From Candidatus Zhuqueibacterota bacterium (GTDB lineage Bacteria > Zhuqueibacterota > Zhuqueibacteria > Zhuqueibacterales > Zhuqueibacteraceae): a stretch of 42,237 nt of DNA. The notes beneath the pieces are model-generated. The model was not told where the DNA came from. It did not search any database and worked only from the letters and a program-made list of their open reading frames with translations. Position numbers and translations under genes: made by a program. Below are positions 31,969-39,930 of the stretch, piece after piece. Location of the stretch: the NCBI GenBank assembly GCA_022616415.1, contig JAKEEU010000252.1, positions 1 through 42,237 on the forward strand. The letters run 5' to 3'. The first letter of the stretch is position 1. Every line of letters begins with the position of its first letter.

Positions 31969-33321
31969 ATGGCTCGTCGCCACAAGGTGGTTTGGCACGA
32001 AGGAATGGCGCTGGATCCGCACCATTTCCAGCAAGGGGATCGTTATGCGCAAGCGACGCTGAATGCCAGAATCAACGCCGTCGCGCATTATGGCTGGGGG
32101 CTGACCGAATTGGAGATCGATCGCGAAGGCGTGCCCAACGGACAATTTGCCGTGCAGCGCTGCCGCGGCGTGACGCCGGATGGCCTGCCCTTCAATTGTC
32201 CCGAAGAGGACGCCCTTCCCGAAATCCGCACATTTGACAAGCTCTTTCCGGCGATTGAAGGCAAGCTCGGCGTGTTCCTGGCGATCCCGTTGGAGCGCGT
32301 GAGCGGCATCAACACGCAGCTCTTGGGCGAACCGGCAAAACGTGAAACGCGTTTTATTATGGAACAAATTTCCGTGCTCGATGACAACACCGGCGCCGAA
32401 GAACGCACGCTCGGCATCGGCCGCCCGAATTTCACTTTCCGTTTTTCCACCGAGCGGCAGGAAGATTACAGCACGATCAAGATCGCGGAGATCGAGCTGG
32501 CGCCGGACGGCAAATTCACCCTGAGCAAAACTTTTATCCCGCCCTGCCTTTCGCTCGCGGCTTCGGAAAATTTAACCACCGTCGTCAACAAAGTGCTGAA
32601 CCGCTTGAACGGCAAGAGCACGGAGTTGCGCCAGCAGTTGCCGCCCGGCCAGCGCGAATACACCAAAGCCGCGATCGACACGTTATGGCGCTTGCACACT
32701 GTCAACACGTTCATTCCGATTTTGACGCACCATTTCATGGTCACCAAATGCCATCCGGAAACGCTTTATTCGTATTTGTTGATGCTGGCCGGCCAGTTGA
32801 CGACGTTCGCCGACGACGAAGAGGTCAAGCCGCGCGATTTTCCCAAATATGAACACAACAATCTGGCCGCGTGTTTTGGGCAGATGCACGATCTTATTGA
32901 AAAGCTGTTGAGTGGCTTGATTAAAGAGGTTTATGAAAAAGTCAATTTAGTGCGGCCAAGTCAGGTGAAGTGGGTAAGCGAAAAAGTCGACGACGCCTCG
33001 CTGCAAACCAAACAATTTTATTTGATGTGCAGCGGCGATATTCCGGTGCGCAAAATGAGCGACGAGCTGCCGCGCCAGCTCAAGATCACGGCGCCGGAGA
33101 TTTTGGACGCACTGGTGGGAGCGGCTTTGCCCGGCCTCGGTGTCAGCTACATGTCGCAGTCGCCGATCGGCCTGCCCGCGAGGCCGGGCTTGCACTACCT
33201 GCGTTTGGACAAAACCGGGCCGCATTGGGAAAAAATTTGCCAGAGCCACGGCATCGGAATTTTCATTCCGGCGGAATTTGCCGGGATCAACGTCGAGCTG
33301 GTGACGACGAAGGAAACGTGA
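31969..33321 (+). CDS. tssK: T6SS baseplate protein TssK
   Basis: 450 residues, normal TssK length. VVWHEGMALDPHHFQQGDRY is the family's signature N-terminus. The middle segment LTTVVNKVLNRLNGKS and the C-terminal head (YLMCSGDIPVRKMSDELPRQ, PAEFAGINVEL) also fit. TssK links the T6SS baseplate wedge to the TssL/TssM membrane complex in the cytoplasm. ATG 31969 follows GGGAGA. A frame open from 31939 adds ten residues without family similarity. tssL and tssM follow after a repeat-filled spacer. Confidence 0.93.
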   Translation: MARRHKVVWHEGMALDPHHFQQGDRYAQATLNARINAVAHYGWGLTELEIDREGVPNGQFAVQRCRGVTPDGLPFNCPEEDALPEIRTFDKLFPAIEGKLGVFLAIPLERVSGINTQLLGEPAKRETRFIMEQISVLDDNTGAEERTLGIGRPNFTFRFSTERQEDYSTIKIAEIELAPDGKFTLSKTFIPPCLSLAASENLTTVVNKVLNRLNGKSTELRQQLPPGQREYTKAAIDTLWRLHTVNTFIPILTHHFMVTKCHPETLYSYLLMLAGQLTTFADDEEVKPRDFPKYEHNNLAACFGQMHDLIEKLLSGLIKEVYEKVNLVRPSQVKWVSEKVDDASLQTKQFYLMCSGDIPVRKMSDELPRQLKITAPEILDALVGAALPGLGVSYMSQSPIGLPARPGLHYLRLDKTGPHWEKICQSHGIGIFIPAEFAGINVELVTTKET

Positions 33322-33322
33322 A

Positions 33323-33360
33323 GCTGGTTGCTGGTCGCTTGTTGCTCGTTGCTGGTTGCT
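33323..33360. repeat. TGGTTGC heptamer array after tssK
   Basis: TGGTTGC, TGGTCGC, TTGTTGC, TCGTTGC, TGGTTGC. It has the same word and orientation as after the two outer-membrane genes. Confidence 0.8.
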
Positions 33361-33399
33361 GAACACTGCTCACCCCAAGTCATTAAGTTGAGCAGGAGG

Positions 33400-33418
33400 G
33401 GCGTCCCGTAGGGACACC
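33400..33418. repeat. Short hairpin GGCGTCCC-GTA-GGGACACC
   Basis: 8-bp arms with one mismatch around a 3-base loop in the 362-bp tssK-tssL spacer. CCTGTAGGGACT at 42071 shares part of the word. It could serve as a terminator, but no T-run follows. Confidence 0.5.
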
Positions 33419-33489
33419 GGACAAGCCTGCCTTGCCAATGCTCTAAGCAGGCCAGGGCCGGATCCAAGCAGGTTTAAAAAAAATTTACC

Positions 33490-33520
33490 CCAACGGATGG
33501 AAAAACGACCAACGGATAAA
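33490..33520. repeat. Half-copy of the CCAACGGAT repeat
   Basis: CCAACGGAT at 33490-33498 and CCAACGGATAAAA at 33509 occur in direct orientation, without the inverted arm seen at 20199 and 41988. The rest of the spacer (33521-33683) is AT-rich with no frame I can support; it may hold the tssL promoter. Confidence 0.6.
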
Positions 33521-33683
33521 AACAATTGATCGCAAAATGATTAGGGCGAAATTATTGGTTCGTGAAACCACAGTAAATTATCTTGCCACAATTATTTTGC
33601 TTAATGAAATGAACTGACAACTGATCGCTGCTCACTGATTACTTGCTGTTGGCTTTTGATGCCAAAACGGAGAGGAATTTTTC

Positions 33684-34376
33684 ATGACGGGTGCAAAAAT
33701 CGAATTTGAAGACAAGCAGCGCCTGCCGGATTTGTGCGGCGAATGCTTCATGTTGATTACGCAACTGCGCGTCACGCAAAATTTCGGCGATCCGACGGTG
33801 TTGCGGCGGCGGATCAAAGAGATGCTCGACCGCTGGGAGCGCAACGCTCGCAAGGCCAGAATCGAAATCGAAGACATTCAAAAGGCCAGATTTGCCCTGG
33901 TGGTGTTTATCGACGAGACCATCGCCAATTCGAAGTGGAGCCAAAAAGACACGTGGATGGCGCTGCCGCTGTGCCTCGAGCTGTTCAACAGCTTCACCGG
34001 CGGCGAAGAGTTTTTTACCCAACTGCACGCCTTGCGCGAGCGGCCCAAAGCCCATCTCGACGTGCTCGAGGTGTATTACTTGTGCCTGGCGCTCGGCTTC
34101 AAAGGCAAATACTTTTTGGAGCAGGAGAAGCTCAAGCTGCTGATCGAGGACACTTACAACGACATGCGCCGCGCCATGGAAGGCCGCGAGGTCGTGGCGC
34201 TTTCTCCCAACGGTCCGCGGCGCGACGAAGCGGCGCCCGCCGTCGGCAAAGACATCCCGCTGTGGGTGATTGGCGCGGGCGCAGCGACGCTCGCTGTGAT
34301 CATCTTCATCATTCTGAGCATCGTGATGAACAACTCCGCTGGCGATGTAGTCAATCTGCTCAAACAAATTATTTAG
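33684..34376 (+). CDS. tssL: T6SS inner-membrane protein TssL (DotU family)
   Basis: 230 residues. The cytoplasmic DotU domain shows the conserved core FALVVFIDETIANSKW and ELFNSFTGGEEFF, then VLEVYYLCLALGFKGKY. A single C-terminal membrane helix (LWVIGAGAATLAVIIFIILS) is followed by a very short periplasmic tail, so there is no peptidoglycan-binding extension. TssL pairs with TssM in the inner membrane and docks TssK. Start ATG 33684 follows GGAGAGGA. tssM is 107 bp downstream on the same strand. Confidence 0.93.
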   Translation: MTGAKIEFEDKQRLPDLCGECFMLITQLRVTQNFGDPTVLRRRIKEMLDRWERNARKARIEIEDIQKARFALVVFIDETIANSKWSQKDTWMALPLCLELFNSFTGGEEFFTQLHALRERPKAHLDVLEVYYLCLALGFKGKYFLEQEKLKLLIEDTYNDMRRAMEGREVVALSPNGPRRDEAAPAVGKDIPLWVIGAGAATLAVIIFIILSIVMNNSAGDVVNLLKQII

Positions 34377-34463
34377 GGCAGAGGGCAGAGGGCCTAGAGC
34401 CGAGGGCAAGCATGGCGCAGAATTTTTTATTTATCGTTAAGCCCTCTGCTCTCCGCCTTTGGC
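34375..34463. repeat. GGGCAGAGGGC / GCCCTCTGC mirrored repeat between tssL and tssM
   Basis: The left arm (34375-34409) has GGGCAGAGGGCAGAGGGC and GAGGGC; the right arm (34441-34463) has GCCCTCTGCTCTCCGCC. Together they form a hairpin with a loop of about 30 bases that covers the stop of tssL. It is the same word as the array after tssM. Confidence 0.7.
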
Positions 34464-34483
34464 TAAACGTGAGACATTGAACC

Positions 34484-37400
34484 ATGAGTGCTTTCAGAAA
34501 ATTCCTCGGGAACCGGCATTTCATTATCGCCATCGGCGTGCTGCTGGTGATTGCGCTGATTTGGTTGATCGGCATGGTGGATCTGGGGTCGGGTCCGCTG
34601 CTGTCGGTCAGAACCCGCCTGCTCTTCTCCATCATCGTGGTGATGATCTGGCTGGGTCTGCTGTTGCTGGAGCAGTTGCGGGCGCAACGCGGCGCCTCGA
34701 TGCTCGAGCAATCGCTCAAGACCCAGGCCGACGAGCAAATGCTCGGCGTGCGTCCGGAAAAGCGCGAGGAAATCGCCAATCTGCAACGCGAATTTGCGGC
34801 GGCAATCGAGGAGCTGAAAAAATCGAAGCTGGCCAAAGGCCGCCGGGGCAACGCCGCGCTTTATGCCCTGCCTTGGTATCTGAGTATCGGCCCCATCGGC
34901 TCCGGCAAAACCACGGCGATCAAAAACTCCGATCTGGATTTTCCACTGGGCGACAAGGAAATCAAAGGCGTCGGCGGCACGCGCAACTGCGACTGGTGGT
35001 TTACCAATTCCGCCATTCTTTTGGACACCGCCGGCCGCCTGTCGATGGAAGACGATGACAGCAGTGAATGGCTGGCGTTTCTCGACATGCTCAAAAAGCA
35101 CCGCCGCCGCCAGCCCATCAACGGCGTCATCGTCGGCGTCAGCGTCGACGAGCTGCTCAAAGCCAATCTCGACGAGCTGGAAGCGGCGGCCCAAAATATT
35201 CGCAAGCGCATCGACGAGCTGCTCAACCGCCTGGAGGTGAGGTTTCCGGTTTATTTGATGTTCACCAAATGCGATCTGATCAACGGCTTTGTGGAATTTT
35301 TCGAGGATTTCGAGCGCAACCAGCGCGAGCAGATTTGGGGCTGCACTTTGACGCGCGAGCAATATAACGATCCCAACTTCAATCCGAAAGCGATCTTCGA
35401 GCAGGAGTTTCAGCGGCTCTACGACACGCTGATCAACATGCGGCTGGCACGCCTGTCCTCCTCCATGAAGCGCGAGAATCGCCAGAAGGTTTACGTCTTT
35501 CCGTTGGAGTTTTATGCCGCCAAAGAAAACCTGGCGCACTTCGTCGGCAAGCTTTTGCAGCCGAACCGCTTCCAGGAAAACCCGCTCTTTCGCGGCTTCT
35601 ATTTTACCAGCGGCACGCAGGAAGGCACCCCGATCGACCGCGTCATTCAATCCGTCGCCGAGGCCTTCAGCCTGCCGCCGGAGCTGGCCGCGGGATTCGG
35701 CCCGGGGATGGAAACCAAGAGTTATTTCATCAAAAATTTCTTTACCGACGTCGCCATTCCGGACGAGAATTTGGCGCGGCTGACTTCAGCTTCGGCACGG
35801 CGCAACCGGCTGCTGCAATATGGCACCATGGCCGGCGTGGGCGCGCTTTTGCTCCTGTTGCTCATCGGCATGTTCGTGTCGTTTAATAAAAGCCGATCGC
35901 GCTTAGACAACGTCGAGAGCGTCGCGACAAGAGTGCGAGACATCAATTGGGGTGAGCCCTCGCTCTGGCCGACCAACTTCGACAAACTGGATCAGTTGCG
36001 CACGCAAATCGTCAATCTGGAAAATCGCGGCGCCGGCCCCTTCAATTTGTGGATGGATCGCAGCGGCAGTGTTTTGCACTCGGCGTATGACGTGTATCTC
36101 CGCAAAAGCGCGCCGCTCGTCCAACAGCTCTTATATCGCGATTTGGAGACGCGGCTGCGGCGGCAAGTGAATGAGCGCTCGCCCGACCTCGACGCGATTT
36201 ATGACGATCTCAAAGCCTATTTGCTTTTTGACCAGGGAAAATCATATTTGCTTTCGGAGACCGGTAACGAGGAATTCCTGGCTTCGCGTTTGAAGCAGCT
36301 TTGGGATACCAGGAAAATCTACCAGCCCGGAACGTTGCCGGATCAGTTGGCGCAGCGCCAGTTGCCGCGTTTTGTCAAAGGCTATGCGTTCGTGCTACAA
36401 ACCGGCAAAAACGGCACCACGCCGCCTTTTAGAAATGATCCACAGCTCATTGCCTCAGCACGCGGCTATATTGCGCCCAGCATGAAAACCATCGACCGGT
36501 TCTACAAACGTCTCTTGCGCGCGGCAAACAGCCAGGTCTCTCCGCTCAATCTTGCCAATATTGCCGGCGTCGGGATCGTTCGCAGCGACTACCAGCTTTC
36601 CGGCGTTTACACCAAAGAGGGCTGGAAAAAGATGGAGAATCTTATTGAAAGGGGTGTCGAAAACCTCGGGCCGGACTGGGTATTGGGCGAACAGAATGTG
36701 CAAATAGCGCCGGAGATGCAAAACAGCGCCATAGCCCAGCAGGCGCTGCGAGACACGTATTTCAAGGAATATGCCCAAAATTGGTGGCGCTTTCTCAATG
36801 GCGTCGATTACGAGCCTTTTGCCAATCTCACCCAGGCGGCAAACAATTTGAAAGCATTGGGCGATCCCGGCAGCTCGCCGCTCAAGCTGCTGTTGGAACG
36901 GGCCAGGGAGCAAACCCAGTTTGCCGGCCTGCTTCAAAAACAAGCCAGCCAGTACATCGGCAGCCATTCGCTCGATCAACAGTTTGAAGGTTTGCACCGG
37001 CTCCTGGAAGGCAGCGACAATCAAACCAAGCTCAATAGCTTGCTGAGCCAGTACGCAACATTGAGCGGTGTCATGGACAATTTGAGCCGGGATCCGGAGA
37101 ATGGCAAGCTGGCGAAAGAAAGCGCCGCCAGCGTTCTGCGAGGCGCGGGCGAGCTGCCCGCCGCGCTGAACACCATTCAACAAACCTTGAGCCTGATCGA
37201 CCCGGTCGCCAACAGCAACCTGCGTCCGATCTTCGAGAAGCCGTTGGTTTATGCCTGGGAAGAGGTTCTGAAACAAAGCCAGGAATATTTGAATAACGCC
37301 TGGCGGACAAGAGTCTATGATGCGTTTGCGAGGTTTGGTGGATTGTATCCCTTCAAGCCTGTTCCTGGCGACGCGCCGGTGCAGGAGGTTTTAGCCTTTT

Positions 37401-38008
37401 TCAAGCCGGGCGGCACCCTTTCAAGCTTCCTCGATCCGGAAATCAAACCGTTTGTGCGGGACGATGTTTCTTGGGAACCCAAAGTTTGGCAAGGCCATGG
37501 CCTCCAACTTTCGCCGGCGGCCAAGACAGCATTTCAACGCGCCACGCTCATGTCACAGGGTTTGAGCGGCCCAATCAGCTTTTATCTGCAGCAGATGCAA
37601 CCGCCGATAAGACAGAGAATAACTTCCAATCCGCCGGATGTGGACAAGGTGCGTTTCGTAATTGGCACGACGAGGCAAGAGCACCATGTCGAGAAGCAAA
37701 AGAGCCTCGCATTGAATTTTTCCTGGCCGGGTGGAAGCGGCGTCAGTTTGCAGGCAATAAATGATAAAATTGGCGGTGGCAGCGCGGTCGCGGAGAAAAA
37801 GTTTGACGGCGAGTGGGCTTGGATTCGGCTGGTCAATGACGCGGGTTTGCTGGGAAGAAGTGGAGCGCAGTACCGCTATGGCTGGACGCTGTATGATAGC
37901 AGAAGGCAATACAGAATCGTCCTGACCTACAGGCTCAGCGCCGGTGTCGCCTATCACCCGCTGGCGAAAGGCTTTTTTAGCTTTGGCTGCCCGCAGCAGT
38001 TGAATTGA
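34484..38008 (+). CDS. tssM: T6SS membrane-complex ATPase-like protein TssM (IcmF)
   Basis: 1174 residues, normal for IcmF/TssM. Two N-terminal membrane helices (HFIIAIGVLLVIALIWLIGM and LLFSIIVVMIWLGLLLLEQL) and a third near residue 455 (GVGALLLLLLIGMFV) surround a cytoplasmic NTPase domain. That domain has Walker A GPIGSGKTT (136-144) and Walker B ILLDTAGR (Asp181), both intact. The remaining 700 residues form the periplasmic part that spans to the outer membrane. With TssL it forms the T6SS trans-envelope complex. No TssJ lipoprotein gene is in the window. Confidence 0.95.
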   Translation: MSAFRKFLGNRHFIIAIGVLLVIALIWLIGMVDLGSGPLLSVRTRLLFSIIVVMIWLGLLLLEQLRAQRGASMLEQSLKTQADEQMLGVRPEKREEIANLQREFAAAIEELKKSKLAKGRRGNAALYALPWYLSIGPIGSGKTTAIKNSDLDFPLGDKEIKGVGGTRNCDWWFTNSAILLDTAGRLSMEDDDSSEWLAFLDMLKKHRRRQPINGVIVGVSVDELLKANLDELEAAAQNIRKRIDELLNRLEVRFPVYLMFTKCDLINGFVEFFEDFERNQREQIWGCTLTREQYNDPNFNPKAIFEQEFQRLYDTLINMRLARLSSSMKRENRQKVYVFPLEFYAAKENLAHFVGKLLQPNRFQENPLFRGFYFTSGTQEGTPIDRVIQSVAEAFSLPPELAAGFGPGMETKSYFIKNFFTDVAIPDENLARLTSASARRNRLLQYGTMAGVGALLLLLLIGMFVSFNKSRSRLDNVESVATRVRDINWGEPSLWPTNFDKLDQLRTQIVNLENRGAGPFNLWMDRSGSVLHSAYDVYLRKSAPLVQQLLYRDLETRLRRQVNERSPDLDAIYDDLKAYLLFDQGKSYLLSETGNEEFLASRLKQLWDTRKIYQPGTLPDQLAQRQLPRFVKGYAFVLQTGKNGTTPPFRNDPQLIASARGYIAPSMKTIDRFYKRLLRAANSQVSPLNLANIAGVGIVRSDYQLSGVYTKEGWKKMENLIERGVENLGPDWVLGEQNVQIAPEMQNSAIAQQALRDTYFKEYAQNWWRFLNGVDYEPFANLTQAANNLKALGDPGSSPLKLLLERAREQTQFAGLLQKQASQYIGSHSLDQQFEGLHRLLEGSDNQTKLNSLLSQYATLSGVMDNLSRDPENGKLAKESAASVLRGAGELPAALNTIQQTLSLIDPVANSNLRPIFEKPLVYAWEEVLKQSQEYLNNAWRTRVYDAFARFGGLYPFKPVPGDAPVQEVLAFFKPGGTLSSFLDPEIKPFVRDDVSWEPKVWQGHGLQLSPAAKTAFQRATLMSQGLSGPISFYLQQMQPPIRQRITSNPPDVDKVRFVIGTTRQEHHVEKQKSLALNFSWPGGSGVSLQAINDKIGGGSAVAEKKFDGEWAWIRLVNDAGLLGRSGAQYRYGWTLYDSRRQYRIVLTYRLSAGVAYHPLAKGFFSFGCPQQLN

Positions 38009-38009
38009 A

Positions 38010-38110
38010 GGCGCAGAGAGCAGAGGGCAGAGAGCAGAGGGCAGAGAGCAGAGGGCAGAGAGCAGAGGGCAGAGAGCGGAGGGCAGAGGGCCGAGGGCAA
38101 AGAGCAGAGT
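38010..38110. repeat. GCAGAGGGCAGAGA minisatellite after tssM
   Basis: About seven units of the 14-bp GCAGAGGGCAGAGA word with minor changes. One strand is almost purely A, G and C without T. It begins two bases after the tssM stop. It is the largest copy of this word family in the window. Confidence 0.85.
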
Positions 38111-38125
38111 ACATGGCGCAAAGCT

Positions 38126-38203
38126 ATTACGCATTACGTTTACGCTCTACGCCTTACGCTTCACGCCTTACCCTTTACGCCTTACGTTTTACGTTTCATG
38201 TTT
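38126..38203. repeat. TTACGC word array before tagF
   Basis: Repeated TTACG, CTACGCC, TTACGCTTCACGCC, TTACGTTTTACG words with a spacing of about 9-10. It fills the second half of the 223-bp tssM-tagF spacer. Confidence 0.75.
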
Positions 38204-38231
38204 TGCACTCCACAACATTACAGCAAGACTT

Positions 38232-39224
38232 ATGTCATCGGCAAATTTTCCTGCAGGATGCTTCGGCAAGTTGCCGACTTACGGCGATTTCATTCGCCAC
38301 AATGCCGCCAGCCGCGAAGCGCTGGATTTCGATCAGTGGATTCAGCAAGGCCTGCACAGCGTCAAGGAGCGCTGCAAGCGCCATAAAATTTGGCCGGCGG
38401 ATTTGCTGTGGGATTTGGCCTTTCAAGAAGCGGCGCCGCAACATTTTCTTTTTCATCCGGCGGAAAGCGCCGACCGCTTTCTCATCGGCATCATGAAGCC
38501 GAGCCACGACCAAAGCAAACGCCGCTATCCGTTTTTGGTGTTCACGCAAGCGGACCGCCGCATCGCCGATCAAGTGAAGCTGGTGCCATTGGCTTTCGCC
38601 CGGTTTTTCGGCCGGGCGCTCGAGCTCGTGCAACAAGCGGAAACGAACGGAATGGAGCCGCCGGCTGTCGCCCAAAACGTCGACTTTCTCAGCGCGCCGG
38701 TGGCGCTCGATTGGAAAAAGCTGGCGGATCAATATTACGCCAAGATCAGCGGCATCACGCTGGAAGATTTGTTCACGCGCTTGTTTGGCCGCTTTGAAGA
38801 CGCGCGCAAATATCTGCTCTTTAAAAATCTCAAAGAGGTGTTGCGGCCGCCGCACCACAAAGTGGCGTGGGGGGTGCGCTTTCCGCTTTCACCGCTGCGC
38901 GAGCTGATTGCCTACGAAGCGTGCTTCTGGCTGCAAGTGAGCTTGCGCTTGTTGGGCAATCCGCCGGTAATCCCGATTTTCTTCTGGACGGTGGCGGAAG
39001 AGAGCAAGCCGAAACCCGCGTATCTCTACTTCTTCTTGCGCCGGCCCTCTTCGCACCTGTTCGACCTGTTGATCAATGCGCAATGGGAGAGCGAGGCAGT
39101 TAACAAACTTGACGAGAACGATAAGGAAAAAATGAGCGCTGCGGCTGAAGTCCTGCCGCCGGCCTATCGCGACATGCTGGAAAGACCGAGGATGAATTTG
39201 CAGGAGGTGCTGATGAGGCTGTGA
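38232..39224 (+). CDS. tagF: T6SS-associated protein TagF
   Basis: 330 residues. The N-terminus PAGCFGKLPTYGDFIRHNA is the classic TagF/ImpM opening, followed by FDQWIQQGL and the FLIGIMKPSHDQSKRRYPF segment. TagF is a cytoplasmic regulator; in Pseudomonas it represses T6SS assembly at the post-translational level, sometimes fused to the PppA phosphatase. No PppA or PpkA is in this window. ATG 38232 is the first Met and matches the start of homology. It is likely in the tssK-tssA operon. Confidence 0.9.
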   Translation: MSSANFPAGCFGKLPTYGDFIRHNAASREALDFDQWIQQGLHSVKERCKRHKIWPADLLWDLAFQEAAPQHFLFHPAESADRFLIGIMKPSHDQSKRRYPFLVFTQADRRIADQVKLVPLAFARFFGRALELVQQAETNGMEPPAVAQNVDFLSAPVALDWKKLADQYYAKISGITLEDLFTRLFGRFEDARKYLLFKNLKEVLRPPHHKVAWGVRFPLSPLRELIAYEACFWLQVSLRLLGNPPVIPIFFWTVAEESKPKPAYLYFFLRRPSSHLFDLLINAQWESEAVNKLDENDKEKMSAAAEVLPPAYRDMLERPRMNLQEVLMRL

Positions 39225-39244
39225 CTGTTTGCTATCCTGGATTA

Positions 39245-39847
39245 TTTATCACCACAAAGACAAAGAACACAAAGAAAAGCAAAGAACTATTCATTATAAT
39301 GCCGTTACATAAGTGTCTTACTGTCTTTGTGGTGATAAAAACGCCCTTGCACAAAGAACAAATTTGCAAACCGTAAAATAAGCCGGAGGACTTGGATATG
39401 AACTCGCAAGGCCCAAAGAACATCGAAAAAAGCAATGAGCTTTCCCATCGTATTATCGGCGCCGCCATCGAAGTGCATCGCCATCTTGGCCCAGGGCTGT
39501 TGAAATCAGCGTACGAAGAAAGTCTTTGTCATGAATTTAAACTGCAGGAAATACCCTTTGAAAGACAAAAGCCATTGCCGATAACTTATAAAGGCATCAA
39601 ACTGGATTGCGACTACAAGGTTAATATTCTCGTGGACAAACTGGTGATTGTGGAGGTGACAGCAGTTGAAGAGATAGCACCAATTCACGAAGCCCATGTA
39701 CTGACTTATCTGAAACTCTCCGGTTTGTGGCTTGGACTGCTTATCAACTTCAATGTTGAAGTATTGAAAGATGGCATTCACCGAATTGTCAACTGATTTC
39801 TTTAGTTTTTGCTTTCTTTGTGCTCTTTGTGCCTTTGTGGTTGAAAA
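39245..39847. mobile_element. Small element with terminal inverted repeats carrying a GxxExxY gene
   Basis: The left end (39245-39290) reads TTTATCACCACAAAGACAAA, then GAACACAAAGAAAAGCAAAG and AACTA. The right end (39797-39847), reverse-complemented, reads TTTTCAACCACAAAGGCACA, AAGAGCACAAAGAAAGCAAA, AACTA: the same ends inverted over about 45 bases with few differences. The left end also pairs perfectly over 18 bp with 39322-39339 (TGTCTTTGTGGTGATAAA), making an internal hairpin. The only gene inside is the GxxExxY ORF. It separates tagF from tssA. A miniature mobile element or a repeat-flanked cassette fits best; no transposase is present. Confidence 0.65.
39398..39796 (+). CDS. GxxExxY-family (PD-(D/E)XK superfamily) protein with altered active site
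   Basis: 132 residues from ATG 39398, with GGAGG eight bases upstream. SHRIIGAAIEVHRHLGPGLL and YEESLCHEF define the GxxExxY family, small proteins placed in the PD-(D/E)XK nuclease superfamily (PDDEXK_3). The name motif is changed: GLLKSAY has Lys where Glu is normal. In the nuclease core, KVNILVDKLVIVEVTAV has Asn in place of the usual Asp (R-x-D) and Thr in place of Lys (E-x-K). It is probably not a nuclease any more, though the frame is intact. It is the single gene of the inverted-repeat element. Confidence 0.85.
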   Translation: MNSQGPKNIEKSNELSHRIIGAAIEVHRHLGPGLLKSAYEESLCHEFKLQEIPFERQKPLPITYKGIKLDCDYKVNILVDKLVIVEVTAVEEIAPIHEAHVLTYLKLSGLWLGLLINFNVEVLKDGIHRIVN

Positions 39848-39930
39848 ATTTTTGCGACTGAGCAAGTCTTTCACGGTTAATACTAACTTGCGCGTAGAAG
39901 ATAGAACTATTTCAATGAAACTGCAATATC

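Noticed and set aside
34463..35650. 395-residue minus-strand frame opposite tssM
   Set aside because: It is antisense to the TssM Walker motifs; a shadow frame in GC-rich coding DNA.
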